Positions 55,901-63,486 are shown, counted from the first letter of the stretch. The stretch: 64,000 bases of DNA from Shewanella electrodiphila (GCF_023283985.1 NZ_JAKIKU010000004.1:310001-374000); one strand, 5' to 3'. A program made the numbers and translations. The notes: generated from the letters alone by a model not told the origin.

Positions 55901-57135
55901 TCGGTACGGCAGAGAAAACTGCTATTTACTATGCCATGGGGATAACCCAGCATACTTCAGGCCATGACAATGTTACTGCCATTGCTAACTTGCAAATGCT
56001 CTGTGGCAATATTGGTAAAGCGGGTGCTGGTATTAACCCACTTCGTGGTCAAAGCAATGTGCAAGGCGCTTGTGATATGGGCGCATTGCCTCAGTACTAC
56101 ACTGGCTATCAAAAAGTGGATAACCCAGCGGTACAAGCTAAATTTGAACAATACTGGAACACGACTCTTTCGCCTAATGTCGGCTTAACGGCTACTGAGG
56201 TGATGCATGCGATCAGTCACGATCAAGTGGATGCGTTATATGTGATGGGTGAAAACCCTGTACTTAGCGATCCCGACCAAGCACACGTATTAGAAGCCCT
56301 GGAAAAAATCCCATTCTTAGTGGTGCAAGATATTTTCTTAACCGAAACAGCCCAATTAGCGGATATTGTTTTACCAGCAGCATCATTTGCTGAAAAACTA
56401 GGCCACTTCACTAATACTGAGCGCCGAGTACAGCGCTTACAACCTGTATTAACTCCACCAGGTCTTGCCAAGCAAGATTGGAAAATCATCCATGCTATTG
56501 CCAATAAAATGGGCGCTAATTGGGATTACGCTAACGAGCAAGCCATCACTGACGAGATAAACCAAGTGACCCCGCAGTATCAAGGGATTACATGGGACAG
56601 ACTCAATAATGATGACCAAGGTAAACCAAGCAAAGGCATTCAGTGGCCGTGTGCCAATCAGCAACACCCTGGCACCAGAGTATTACATCAAACTGCGCCT
56701 ATTAAAGGTAAAGGCTTGTTTACGGCAGTCACCCACCGCAGTCCTGCTGAAACCACCTGTGATGAATACCCATTAGTGTTATCTACTGGGCGCTTATTGG
56801 AGCAGTTCCACACAGGCACTTTGAGCCGTAAAACCCCAGGATTAGATATATTAGGTACGTCAAGAGTGATGATGTCGGTATTTGATGCTGAACAATTGGG
56901 CGTCAGTAATGGCGATATGTTAAAACTGTCTACCCGACGTGGTGAATTAGAAATTGCAGCGTTCGTGACTAAGCGTGCTCAAGCTGGGGTGCTATTTTTG
57001 CCGTTCCACTTTGCTGAAGCCGCAGCGAACAAGCTCACCATTAATGCGATTGACCCTGTGGCTAAAATCCCAGAGTTTAAAGTGTGTGCGGTTAAAGCTG
57101 AGTTAGCTCAACCTCAAGTTGCACGAGCGGTATAA
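52903..57135 (+). CDS. Formate dehydrogenase alpha subunit fused to a GltD-type flavin oxidoreductase
   Basis: Single polypeptide of 1410 residues. In order it has: an N-terminal [2Fe-2S] domain (about 1-80); an Fer4_20-type Fe-S domain (about 85-180, CEAPCQQACPAGVD, CPAFCEAECRRG); FAD (IIGSGPAGLS about 204-213) and NAD(P) (AVIGGGNTAIDCAR about 333-346) modules as in GltD; two [4Fe-4S] motifs (CISCGKCVDIC about 637, CVQCGNCVQVCP about 687); then an FdhF-type molybdopterin enzyme with CTYCGVGC (about 724). At the metal ligand it has Cys in RLCHAS (about 851), not selenocysteine. No signal peptide, so it is cytoplasmic. It should couple formate oxidation to NAD(P) in one chain. No accessory fdh genes are near. 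Confidence 0.92.
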   Translation: MITLKIDGKSLSVNRDRNLLQAAHDAGIIIPSLCDPSQASSAPNPDKQDCDLCVVDIKNNDGSCRKVKACKTLVADNMQVTTQTAELSELRRNALTHILSDHFADCEAPCQQACPAGVDIQSYLFHIAQGNHTEAVKVIKQTLPLPLSIGRVCPAFCEAECRRGLVDEPVAIRQLKRHAADLDLADEHSYQIERKPDTGKKVAIIGSGPAGLSAGYFLANQGHNVSIIESMPQAGGWLRYGIPEYRLPKDILDKEIALLTDNGLNIQTNTRLGEDVHLKQLTDDFDAVCLAIGAQKAVPMNYPGSELKGCYLGVDYLRDYCTDKSYAVGKKVAVIGGGNTAIDCARTAVRAGHDVTLIYRRTRDAMPAEPYEVHEAEVEGVKFHFLTNPVKNISDENGQVNAIELATMVLGEPDSSGRRSPKASGETFIEAFDTVIAAVSQTPDMSFLEHPDSYLTSGEIALSRWNTFIGCEHTMSAGVEKLFVIGDSRTGPATAVAAIGDGRKAAIAIDKLLHQGLSCELTPQQFNATKAAKTNSLSAELYPNTQAEPRYKMAELTAIERQLNFNEVEQGFEHTEAMKEAARCLECACQANTDCKLRDYATEYHVDAKALDTSKMQQFSVDKTSPFIQFDANRCISCGKCVDICGQQSGHNAIKFEQDCFQALPNSHDTERQAPRVGFNVTMADSDCVQCGNCVQVCPTGALVDARDKRQGSTEELNTTSTICTYCGVGCRINVSVSPTTGNICHVEGSNDSDVNEGMLCVKGRFGYDFIQSDQRLTTPLMRKNGELIPCSWDEAIDTIADKLTQIKANKGGDAIATLASAKATNEDNYLLQKFVRSILGTNNVDHCARLCHASTVSALQQSLGSGAMTGDIPGIKESDLIFILGSDTCNAHPIIASKIKQAIRHHGARLMVADPKRVSIADEAELYVAQKPGSDVALINAIMAEIIRNDWHDKAYIAQHTEGFEAVIDTVMRPEYTLDTAAKVCGISADNIAKMAKLIGTAEKTAIYYAMGITQHTSGHDNVTAIANLQMLCGNIGKAGAGINPLRGQSNVQGACDMGALPQYYTGYQKVDNPAVQAKFEQYWNTTLSPNVGLTATEVMHAISHDQVDALYVMGENPVLSDPDQAHVLEALEKIPFLVVQDIFLTETAQLADIVLPAASFAEKLGHFTNTERRVQRLQPVLTPPGLAKQDWKIIHAIANKMGANWDYANEQAITDEINQVTPQYQGITWDRLNNDDQGKPSKGIQWPCANQQHPGTRVLHQTAPIKGKGLFTAVTHRSPAETTCDEYPLVLSTGRLLEQFHTGTLSRKTPGLDILGTSRVMMSVFDAEQLGVSNGDMLKLSTRRGELEIAAFVTKRAQAGVLFLPFHFAEAAANKLTINAIDPVAKIPEFKVCAVKAELAQPQVARAV

Positions 57136-57200
57136 GCTTTCAGGTGACAAAACGGTAGCACTTAGAAATAAATAGTGATTTGAAGTTAAAAGGACTTTAA

Positions 57201-57238
57201 AAGCTGTGGTAGCCACATTTTACTGGCGACCACAGCTT
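57201..57238 (+). terminator. Possible terminator after the formate dehydrogenase gene
   Basis: AAGCTGTGGT and ACCACAGCTT pair over 10 bp with an 18-base loop. The T tract is poor. Confidence 0.5.
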
Positions 57239-57307
57239 CACTTTATCAAGCTTTAATCGCCAGCTTTTTAACATCGGGCGCGTAGAGGTAAACCACCTTG
57301 GTATACC

Positions 57308-57421
57308 TATACAACTAAGCAAGCATTAGTGAACAAGCAGAACTAAACAAGCTGTACTAAACGAACATCAGTGAACAGCTATTAGTGAACAAGCTGCACT
57401 AAACAAGCTGTGCTAGACAAG
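57308..57421. repeat. Degenerate short tandem repeat, about 14-bp period
   Basis: Seven or so imperfect units of the type (A)ACAAGCTGNACTA run head to tail between the formate dehydrogenase gene and the end of the Mn exporter gene. Units vary in length by one or two bases. The last bases overlap the end of the exporter gene. Confidence 0.75.
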
Positions 57422-57967
57422 TATTGTTCCAACCGCTAGCAATAAAAATAATCCCGCTGTCACTCTTCTTATCGCTGTCAAAGGTAACTTGTCAGCCGAC
57501 AACTTACCGATGAGCACCACAGGAACATTGGCAATCAGCATGCCGATCGTCGTCCCTAATATCACCATCAATAATGCATCGGCATATTGCGCCCCTAAAA
57601 TCGATGTCGCAATTTGGGTTTTATCACCGATTTCAGCAATAAAGAATGCAATAAAGCTGGCGACAAAGGGGCCACGATTGGAAATTTTTTCGTCATCATC
57701 GAGCTTGTCAGGAATAAGCACCCAAGCGGCCATAGCAAGAAAACTGATGCTAACCACCCAAGTTAATACTTGTGGGGTTAAGTAGTCTGCGATCACGACA
57801 CCAAGGTAAGCCGCTAATGCATGATTGGCTATGGTCGCTAAAAAAATAGCAGCAATAATGGGGATTGGTTTTCGGTATCGACTCGCAAGCAGTAGCGATA
57901 AAAGCTGAGTTTTATCTCCGATTTCTGCTAGAGCAACGGTCGTTATGGATATGGCTAAAACGCTCAA
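57413..57967 (-). CDS. mneA: GDT1/TMEM165 (UPF0016) family manganese exporter
   Basis: Inner-membrane protein of 184 residues, six membrane segments in two repeats. Each repeat carries the family's ExGD(K/R)(T/S) signature: AEIGDKTQLLSLLLASRYR (about 14-32) and AEIGDKTQIATSILGAQY (about 109-126). Bacterial members such as MneA of Vibrio export Mn(II). The start is a TTG with a weak AAGAG ribosome binding site, and no ATG is available nearby in frame. A yybP-ykoY manganese riboswitch lies in the leader, which strongly supports the Mn role. Gene symbol is by family resemblance. Confidence 0.9.
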   Translation of the reverse strand: MSVLAISITTVALAEIGDKTQLLSLLLASRYRKPIPIIAAIFLATIANHALAAYLGVVIADYLTPQVLTWVVSISFLAMAAWVLIPDKLDDDEKISNRGPFVASFIAFFIAEIGDKTQIATSILGAQYADALLMVILGTTIGMLIANVPVVLIGKLSADKLPLTAIRRVTAGLFLLLAVGTILV

Positions 57968-57981
57968 AAAGGTCTCTTATA

Positions 57982-58028
57982 GAGGTGGGGATTATGTTTA
58001 ACCTAAGACAACGCTCACTCCCCACCTC
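57982..58028 (-). promoter_or_regulatory. Leader hairpin between riboswitch aptamer and mneA
   Basis: GAGGTGGGGA and TCCCCACCTC form a perfect 10-bp stem with a 27-base loop, ending 14 bases before the TTG start. It follows the aptamer directly and is probably part of the expression platform, though the switching mechanism is not clear from sequence. Confidence 0.7.
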
Positions 58029-58041
58029 GGGTTGTGATCAT

Positions 58042-58192
58042 TGTCTATGGTCTCACTAAATTTTTCAGTCAACGACAATTAACCATCATTGAGCTAGGAA
58101 TGAAATCTTGAACGCCATGATGATTTTGCATCAATTATGTTGACGAACAAACCGACTCAATAATGTGAGCGGCAAGTTACTCCCCAAAGACA
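58042..58192 (-). promoter_or_regulatory. yybP-ykoY manganese riboswitch upstream of mneA
   Basis: On the minus strand the aptamer runs TGTCTTTGGGGAGTAACTTG ... GTTCGTCAACATA ... GTGAGACCATAGACA. GGGGAGTA and CGTCAA are conserved elements of the yybP-ykoY class. The ends pair as P1: TGTCTTTGG with CCATAGACA, eight of nine base pairs. The aptamer is about 150 nt. This class binds Mn(II) and turns on Mn export genes, which fits the GDT1-family gene it precedes. Confidence 0.85.
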
Positions 58193-58313
58193 GCGGCAGT
58201 GTAAAGATTGTCAGTATCTTTTGCAAGAGTCGCAATTACGGTAAATAAGATAATTGTGATGTAACGTCACTATGTCACTCTCGCTCAAAAATGGCCTTGC
58301 GACATTGATTTAG

Positions 58314-58356
58314 TTTGATAGTCAAGGTAAGTTAACAAAATACTTTGATAGTCAAA
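58314..58356. promoter_or_regulatory. Two TTTGATAGTCAA palindromes in the CDF transporter promoter
   Basis: TTTGATAGTCAA at 58314 and TTTGATAGTCAAA at 58344 are palindromes (TTTGA-TAG-TCAAA) whose starts are 30 bases apart, about three helical turns. They end 13 bases before the TTG start. They look like operators for a dimeric repressor, and the MarR gene downstream (59611-60039) is the natural candidate. Confidence 0.65.
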
Positions 58357-58369
58357 CTAAGGTGTCATT

Positions 58370-59470
58370 TTGAATTTTGCAGTCGAGCATCATCACGATT
58401 TTAATGCCCAGAAAAGTTCAGGGGAAAAAAGAACCCTTTACGTATTAATACTCACAGTCACAGCCATGGTGGTTGAGATTATTGCTGGTACGGTTTTTGG
58501 TTCGATGGCACTACTAGCTGATGGTTGGCACATGGGCACCCATGCCGCCGCTTTTTGTATTACCTTGTTTGCTTATCGTTATGCACGCAAGCATGCTCAC
58601 AGTGATAAGTTTTCTTTTGGGCCAGGTAAAGTCAGCGTGTTGGGCGGCTATACCAGTGCTATTGTCCTTGGTGTTGTGGCATTGCTGATGATAGTTGAAT
58701 CCGTAAGTCGACTATTTAATCCTCATACGATTCAATTTAATGAGGCCATCATTGTGGCCTTTATCGGCTTGGCCGTGAATGTTGCCAGTATATTTTTGTT
58801 GGGTGACCACCACCATCATGATCACGACGGGCACTCACATGGCCACTCACACGGACACTCTCATGAGCATTCACATGAGCATTCACATGAACAGGCTGAT
58901 AAGCACTCGCACGAACACTGCCATGAAAAAAATCATCACAATAGCCACTCACATGACCATAGCAAAACAGATGATCATTCCCATGAACATTCTCATGGAC
59001 ACTCTCATGAAAATGGCGAAAAACATCATGACCATAATTTACGCGCAGCCTACATGCACGTAATGGCTGATGCGCTCACGTCGGTATTAGCGATTGTTGC
59101 ATTGGTGTTCGGTAAGTTTTATGGCTGGCATTGGTTAGATGCTGTTATGGGAATAGTCGGCGCACTTGTGATTACTAAATGGACCATAGGCTTGATGAAG
59201 CAAACCAGCCCTATTTTATTGGATGAGAATATTAATGAGGAATATCGCCAGTCAATTAAAGCGGCCTTAGCACCTTATGCTGAAGTAAAAGATCTCCATA
59301 TTTGGAAAATCAGTGGTCATCATTATTCAGCAGCAATTACCTTAGTGTCGACAAAAAATGATATTTCAATCGATGAATATAAGACCTTGCTGAGTCAATT
59401 TGATAAAATCAATCATCTGACACTTGAAGTTCATCCATTACCTGATCAAATGACTGATCAGATGGCTTAA
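58370..59470 (+). CDS. dmeF: Cation diffusion facilitator, DmeF-type (Co/Ni/Zn efflux)
   Basis: Inner-membrane metal/proton antiporter of 366 residues. TTG start with AAGGTG six bases before. Six membrane segments hold the metal-site motifs LLADGWHMGTHAAA (about 45-58) and YMHVMADALTSVLA (about 227-240). Between segments IV and V lies a very long His/Ser/Glu-rich loop (about 145-225, repeated HSHGHSHEHSHE), typical of DmeF. A short cytoplasmic domain (about 290-360, VKDLHIWKISGHHYSAAITLV) ends it. Divergent from the Mn exporter. Metal specificity cannot be fixed by sequence. Confidence 0.9.
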   Translation: MNFAVEHHHDFNAQKSSGEKRTLYVLILTVTAMVVEIIAGTVFGSMALLADGWHMGTHAAAFCITLFAYRYARKHAHSDKFSFGPGKVSVLGGYTSAIVLGVVALLMIVESVSRLFNPHTIQFNEAIIVAFIGLAVNVASIFLLGDHHHHDHDGHSHGHSHGHSHEHSHEHSHEQADKHSHEHCHEKNHHNSHSHDHSKTDDHSHEHSHGHSHENGEKHHDHNLRAAYMHVMADALTSVLAIVALVFGKFYGWHWLDAVMGIVGALVITKWTIGLMKQTSPILLDENINEEYRQSIKAALAPYAEVKDLHIWKISGHHYSAAITLVSTKNDISIDEYKTLLSQFDKINHLTLEVHPLPDQMTDQMA

Positions 59471-59496
59471 TCCAGTGACTAATTAAATGGCTATTT

Positions 59497-59574
59497 AACT
59501 AAGTCGATTAACTAAGTCGATTAACTAAGTCGATTAACTAAGTCGATTAACTAAGCCGATTAGCCAAGCTGATT
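59497..59574. repeat. 13-bp tandem repeat AACTAAGTCGATT, 5 units plus one degenerate
   Basis: Four perfect units (59497-59548), one with a single change (59549-59561) and a decayed sixth (59562-59574) fill the gap between dmeF and the MarR gene. The period is not a multiple of three and is not in a gene. Confidence 0.95.
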
Positions 59575-59610
59575 AAGCCTGCCAATTAAGCGAATAGATT
59601 GAATGTATTT

Positions 59611-60039
59611 ATGAGTTATCACATGAAAGATATTGAAAAGCTGAATCAAACCATTACTGAATTTTATGACAAAATGTCTTCTTGGGAGCAATCCGTTGTA
59701 AAGGAAACGGGTTACTCGTTGGCACAAACTCATACGATTGAAGTGCTTGGTATTCACGGCGCCTTAAGAATGAAAGAGCTTGCCCAAAAGCTTGGTATTA
59801 CAACAGGTACCTTAACAGTTCAAGTGGATAAGTTGGTCAGTCTTAATCTGGTTGAACGCTGTGCTCACCCTGAGGATGGCCGCTCAACGGTCATCAAACT
59901 CACAGATGCTGGTGATAAGATTCATCGACAGCACAACCAGTTGCACCTTGACTTAATGAACGACTTAACTCGCCATGTTGACCCTGAACAAGCAACAGTA
60001 TTACTGGCATGCTTAGAGAAAATGAATCAAGAATTTTAA
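59611..60039 (+). CDS. MarR family transcriptional regulator
   Basis: About 142 residues from the ATG at 59611. A TTG at 59599 and an ATG at 59623 are alternatives, and none has a strong ribosome binding site. The winged HTH is clear: MKELAQKLGITTGTLTVQVDKLVSLNLVERCAHPEDGRSTVIKLTDAG. A short N-terminal helix (LNQTITEFYDKMSSWEQSVVKETGYS) forms the dimer interface. It follows dmeF on the same strand, separated by a 13-bp satellite. It probably regulates dmeF through the paired palindromes in that promoter, an inference from position. Confidence 0.88.
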   Translation: MSYHMKDIEKLNQTITEFYDKMSSWEQSVVKETGYSLAQTHTIEVLGIHGALRMKELAQKLGITTGTLTVQVDKLVSLNLVERCAHPEDGRSTVIKLTDAGDKIHRQHNQLHLDLMNDLTRHVDPEQATVLLACLEKMNQEF

Positions 60040-60070
60040 GGCTATAGCAATAGAAAAATCGACTATAGCC
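60040..60070. terminator. Possible terminator hairpin after the MarR gene
   Basis: GGCTATAG and CTATAGCC form an 8-bp stem with a 15-base A-rich loop directly after the stop codon. T tract absent. Confidence 0.4.
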
Positions 60071-60106
60071 CCAGAGATAAAAGATTTGGCAGGATTCAAA
60101 TAAGCA

Positions 60107-61258
60107 TTATAAAAAGCTCACCAAGGCGCCAGTCGCAGCAAAACCTAACACCAACAACACAATGTTTGGTTTACATGTTTTAAGCACCGCAAAACCCGTT
60201 AACACCAATGCCATATCAAGCGGTTCTACCACTGCGGAAGTAAAAACAGGACTATACAGCGCGGCAAACAATAAGCCGACAACGGCAGCATTTACCCCAG
60301 AAATGGCGCCTGAAATTGCTGGCCTTTCACTAATGGCATGCCAGCTTTTTAAGCCCACCAGCATTAATAAGAAACCTGGTACAAATATCGCAATTGTAGC
60401 AACCAGTGCGCCGAGTATCGGCTGTTCTAACCATAAGTCAGCCCCTAAAAAAGTGGCTAAAGTGAACATTGGGCCAGGTACCGCTTGCGCCAGCGCATAA
60501 CCCGTTAGAAAGCGATCTGAGCTGACCATTTCACCCACATTGGCTTCAAGTAATGGCAGCACAACATGACCGCCACCAAATACTAAACTGCCCACTTGAT
60601 AAAACTGCGCAAAAACCTGACCTAAAGTGCCCGTTTGGTTAATAAAATAAAAGCTCGCCAGTAGACCAACAATAAATATTGAAAGCCATGCATAGTTCAA
60701 TTTAATCGGCGTATTATCTGGGGTAATATTCGCGCCTTTAGTCAGTACCATCACACCGATAATCGCTGCTATCAGTAACACCACAATTTGGGTTAGTAAT
60801 GACGGGAACAGCATAATGCTTACCGCTGTGCCTACCATGAGCACTCGCGCTGTTTTACGCTGACAGAACTGACCAAACATGCCGAGGGTGGCATCTGCAA
60901 CGACAACGACAGCTAATAATTTAAGACCATGTATCACACCAGAAACAACTTGGGTTTCTAGCCAGTGAGCACTGGTTACAGCAAGCAGGAAGAGTAAAAC
61001 AAAAGAAGGTAAGGTAAAGCCAACAAACGCAGCAACCGCCCCCGCAAAACCACCACGGTGGTATCCGATAGCAAAGCCAACCTGACTGGAACCAGGTCCT
61101 GGCATAAATTGGCTTAACGCCACTAAACTGCCATAACGTTTATCATCAAGCCAGTTCAGCTCATTAACAAAGGTCTGTCTAAAATAGCCAATATGTGCAG
61201 CTGGGCCGCCAAAGCTAATAAAACCTAATGCTAAGAATCGAGTAAAAATCTGCCACAT
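60107..61258 (-). CDS. chrA: Chromate transporter ChrA
   Basis: Inner-membrane exporter of chromate (CHR family), 383 residues in the long, two-domain form. The first domain has FGGPAAHIGYFRQTFV (about 16-31) and SQFMPGPGSSQVGFAIGYHRGG (about 49-70). The second repeats the pattern as VFGGGHVVLPLLEANV and AQAVPGPMFTLATFLGA. Around ten membrane segments are expected. It lies on the minus strand between convergent MarR and upstream OhrR genes. The gene is not part of a chr operon, and host resistance to chromate is inferred from family only. Confidence 0.92.
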   Translation of the reverse strand: MWQIFTRFLALGFISFGGPAAHIGYFRQTFVNELNWLDDKRYGSLVALSQFMPGPGSSQVGFAIGYHRGGFAGAVAAFVGFTLPSFVLLFLLAVTSAHWLETQVVSGVIHGLKLLAVVVVADATLGMFGQFCQRKTARVLMVGTAVSIMLFPSLLTQIVVLLIAAIIGVMVLTKGANITPDNTPIKLNYAWLSIFIVGLLASFYFINQTGTLGQVFAQFYQVGSLVFGGGHVVLPLLEANVGEMVSSDRFLTGYALAQAVPGPMFTLATFLGADLWLEQPILGALVATIAIFVPGFLLMLVGLKSWHAISERPAISGAISGVNAAVVGLLFAALYSPVFTSAVVEPLDMALVLTGFAVLKTCKPNIVLLVLGFAATGALVSFL

Positions 61259-61424
61259 AATTAAACTACTTCCATATCGCCTAAATACTGTTTTGCATCA
61301 GTACAACGGCGACAGACTTTAATAAGGGTGAGTTAGATAAAGTCAGTGCGATTGAGACTAAAGATGCTTTCACGCTAATTATATGACAGTTTAATTTAAC
61401 TTTTATGACATAGAGATAATCAAT

Positions 61425-61862
61425 TTAATCTTTAAGATTCATTAGCGCGTTTTCACAAAGCTGTTTTAATTGACGCAATTGCTCTGCATCACCACCCACT
61501 TTACAACGCATTAATTCAGGAATGCCTTTCGCTTGTTGGTGTAAGGCTTTGCCCGCTTCAGTGAGATGCAGCACGCGAACACGCTCATCGTCTTTATTAC
61601 GATCACGAATAACCAATGCTTTAGTTTCTAATCGTTTTAATAACGGCGTTAAGGTTCCTGAATCTAAATGCAGTTTTTCACCTAATGTTTTCACGCTAAT
61701 GCCCGACTCTTTCCACAACACCATCATCACTAAATATTGTGGGTAAGTCAGAGATAATTGATCAAGCAAGGGACGGTAAGCTCGAATGAGCGCATTCGTT
61801 GCACTGTACATAGCAAAACAAACTTGATTCTCTAACGCCAAGGGATCCATTTTCTGACTCAT
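61425..61862 (-). CDS. ohrR: Organic-hydroperoxide-sensing repressor OhrR
   Basis: MarR-family repressor of 145 residues. It opens LENQVCFAMYSATNALIRAYRPLLDQLSLTYPQYLVMMVLW, the OhrR hallmark, with the reactive Cys at position 15 followed by the Tyr/Arg that set its acidity. The DNA-binding part LHLDSGTLTPLLKRLETKALV and wing DDERVRVLHLTEAG are intact. A second Cys, in RCKVGG (about 120), could form the disulfide in two-Cys OhrR proteins. No ohr peroxidase gene is adjacent in this window, so its target may be chrA-side, autoregulation, or elsewhere. Confidence 0.9.
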   Translation of the reverse strand: MSQKMDPLALENQVCFAMYSATNALIRAYRPLLDQLSLTYPQYLVMMVLWKESGISVKTLGEKLHLDSGTLTPLLKRLETKALVIRDRNKDDERVRVLHLTEAGKALHQQAKGIPELMRCKVGGDAEQLRQLKQLCENALMNLKD

Positions 61863-62055
61863 GGTGACTCCTTTCTCGATAAAATGAGTGATACAAACCT
61901 ATGGCGCTATCTTAACATATTTAATTGCGCACAAGTTAATATCCAGATTGTCGAATTATCAAAAAATAGTCTATAGTTTTTCCAGTTTCAGCCGATAACA
62001 AAATACTGCTATCTACATGTCGTATTGTATAGCCGCAACTTATGAGTGAATACCC

Positions 62056-62247
62056 ATGTCTTTATCTATCAATGCACCATCATCAATGCCAACTAATATT
62101 GATTCTGGCAGTAGTTTAAAAGTGGCTGTGATGGCTAAAAACCAACAAAAAGTGGAAGGACAAATGGCAATGCAGTTAATTGAAGCTGCACAACCTGAGC
62201 CTCAACCTGTTGGCAATGCTGGACACATCATCAACACCAAAGCGTAA
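62056..62247 (+). CDS. Small protein resembling YjfB-type putative motility protein
   Basis: Short protein of 63 residues with one central amphipathic helix (LKVAVMAKNQQKVEGQMAMQLIEAA) and a Ser/Pro-rich front. The layout resembles the YjfB family (PF14070) of small proteins labelled putative motility proteins, but the resemblance is weak. The frame is open only from a single ATG and has no strong ribosome binding site. No flagellar gene is nearby. Function unknown. Confidence 0.55.
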   Translation: MSLSINAPSSMPTNIDSGSSLKVAVMAKNQQKVEGQMAMQLIEAAQPEPQPVGNAGHIINTKA

Positions 62248-62342
62248 GTTGAATTAATACTCCCGCTTTAAAACAGTACTAATAAACACTGAATACGCTA
62301 TGATTTGTTCTATGAGTTATTTAGAACAGGATGTTGATAACA

Positions 62343-62999
62343 ATGTTGACACCAATGCAAACAATTATGCGTATTCAGACTTCACGACTTTCAACTCTCG
62401 CTTTTTCAATTTTATTTTTATCGTGCTCAGTTAATGCAACTGACGCCGTCTCCCCCGCTTTTGATTGTCAAAAGGCCCAAAGCCAAGTTGAAGTATTAAT
62501 TTGTCAGGACAATCAACTTGCCAAGCTAGATATGCAAATCAATGCAACATATCAAAAAGTGATCAATCAAATTAGCAGCAAAGAAATAGCCAATGTGAAG
62601 GCTTTTCAGCGAGGTTGGATTAAAGGTCGCGATGATTGCTGGAAAGCGGCAAAAATTAAGCAATGCGTGCAATCGTCTTATGAAACACGATTAACTGAAT
62701 TACAAATTGCTGCAGGTGAATTTGAAGTGCCTGAACCCATTCAATATGAATGCGGCCTTGAAGCAAATGATACGTTAACCAAAGTAACGGCATATTTTTA
62801 TAATGACACAGCAATTCCCGCAGCAATGCTCACGGTTTCGCCTACATCCGATTATATTAACGCGACTAATTTAGCCTTGTTAACCCGCACGGCATCAGGG
62901 GCAAAGTATCAAGGGCAAAACTTTAGCTTTTGGACTCATCAAAGTGAAGCGACATTAAGCCAATATGCGCAAGCCGATCTCAACTGCAAATCACATTAA
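62343..62999 (+). CDS. Secreted protein with LprI and MliC-like lysozyme-inhibitor domains
   Basis: About 218 residues from the ATG at 62343. The ATG at 62331 adds four residues and is too close to AGG. A signal peptide ends near SVNA. The first mature domain (about 35-110) is LprI-like (FDCQKAQSQVEVLICQDNQLAKLDMQINATYQKV ... GWIKGRDDCW). The second (about 130-215) resembles MliC (YECGLEANDTLTKVTAYFYND ... ASGAKYQGQNFSFWTHQSEATL). Cysteines are placed for two disulfides per family pattern. MliC proteins inhibit C-type lysozyme in the periplasm. It is monocistronic. Confidence 0.88.
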   Translation: MLTPMQTIMRIQTSRLSTLAFSILFLSCSVNATDAVSPAFDCQKAQSQVEVLICQDNQLAKLDMQINATYQKVINQISSKEIANVKAFQRGWIKGRDDCWKAAKIKQCVQSSYETRLTELQIAAGEFEVPEPIQYECGLEANDTLTKVTAYFYNDTAIPAAMLTVSPTSDYINATNLALLTRTASGAKYQGQNFSFWTHQSEATLSQYAQADLNCKSH

Positions 63000-63036
63000 T
63001 AACACCCCGAGATAAAACCAAAAACCATAAAACAAA

Positions 63037-63062
63037 AAAACCATGTCATATGACATGGTTTT
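63037..63062. terminator. Bidirectional terminator between convergent genes
   Basis: AAAACCATGTCAT followed by ATGACATGGTTTT is a perfect 26-base palindrome with A and T tracts at its ends, between the LprI/MliC gene and the glycine-zipper gene. Confidence 0.88.
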
Positions 63063-63099
63063 CATTGTTATTCTACAGAAACACTGTTGCAATAAGTGG

Positions 63100-63486
63100 T
63101 TAATTTAAAATAGTGTAACCACGATTAGCCATACAATTACGTACTACGGTTTCTTTTTCTGCCTGATAATTTGCTTCGTTTGCGCGTCTATCACGTGAGC
63201 CACCCAGTAACCCAGAAGCAACACCAACACCAGCGCCGATTTTAGCACCGTCAGAACCACTGCCACCTGCAATCGCAGTACCTGCAGCGCCTACAGCCGC
63301 ACCTTTAGCAGCACTGCTTACCACGCCACGAGAGTTGCTATTTTTTTGCACTTGCTGTGACATTTCAGTGCATTGATGCTCGTCATACACAAAGTCTTTA
63401 TCGTCTACGCCTGTTTTATCATAAATGATATTTGCGCTTGCAGAGAAAGCAAAAAAAGTCAGTGAAACCAGTAATAATTTTTTCAT
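63100..63486 (-). CDS. Glycine-zipper family envelope protein
   Basis: Secreted protein of 128 residues. A signal peptide (about 1-18, ending SASA) precedes a short N-terminal domain with one Cys (HQCTEMSQQV). A glycine-zipper membrane-inserting segment (about 60-95, AAKGAAVGAAGTAIAGGSGSDGAKIGAGVGVASGLLGG) follows, then a conserved C-terminal motif VRNCMANRGYTILN. The two Cys may pair. Such proteins are outer-membrane-associated or lipoprotein-like with unclear roles. Monocistronic. Confidence 0.85.
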   Translation of the reverse strand: MKKLLLVSLTFFAFSASANIIYDKTGVDDKDFVYDEHQCTEMSQQVQKNSNSRGVVSSAAKGAAVGAAGTAIAGGSGSDGAKIGAGVGVASGLLGGSRDRRANEANYQAEKETVVRNCMANRGYTILN

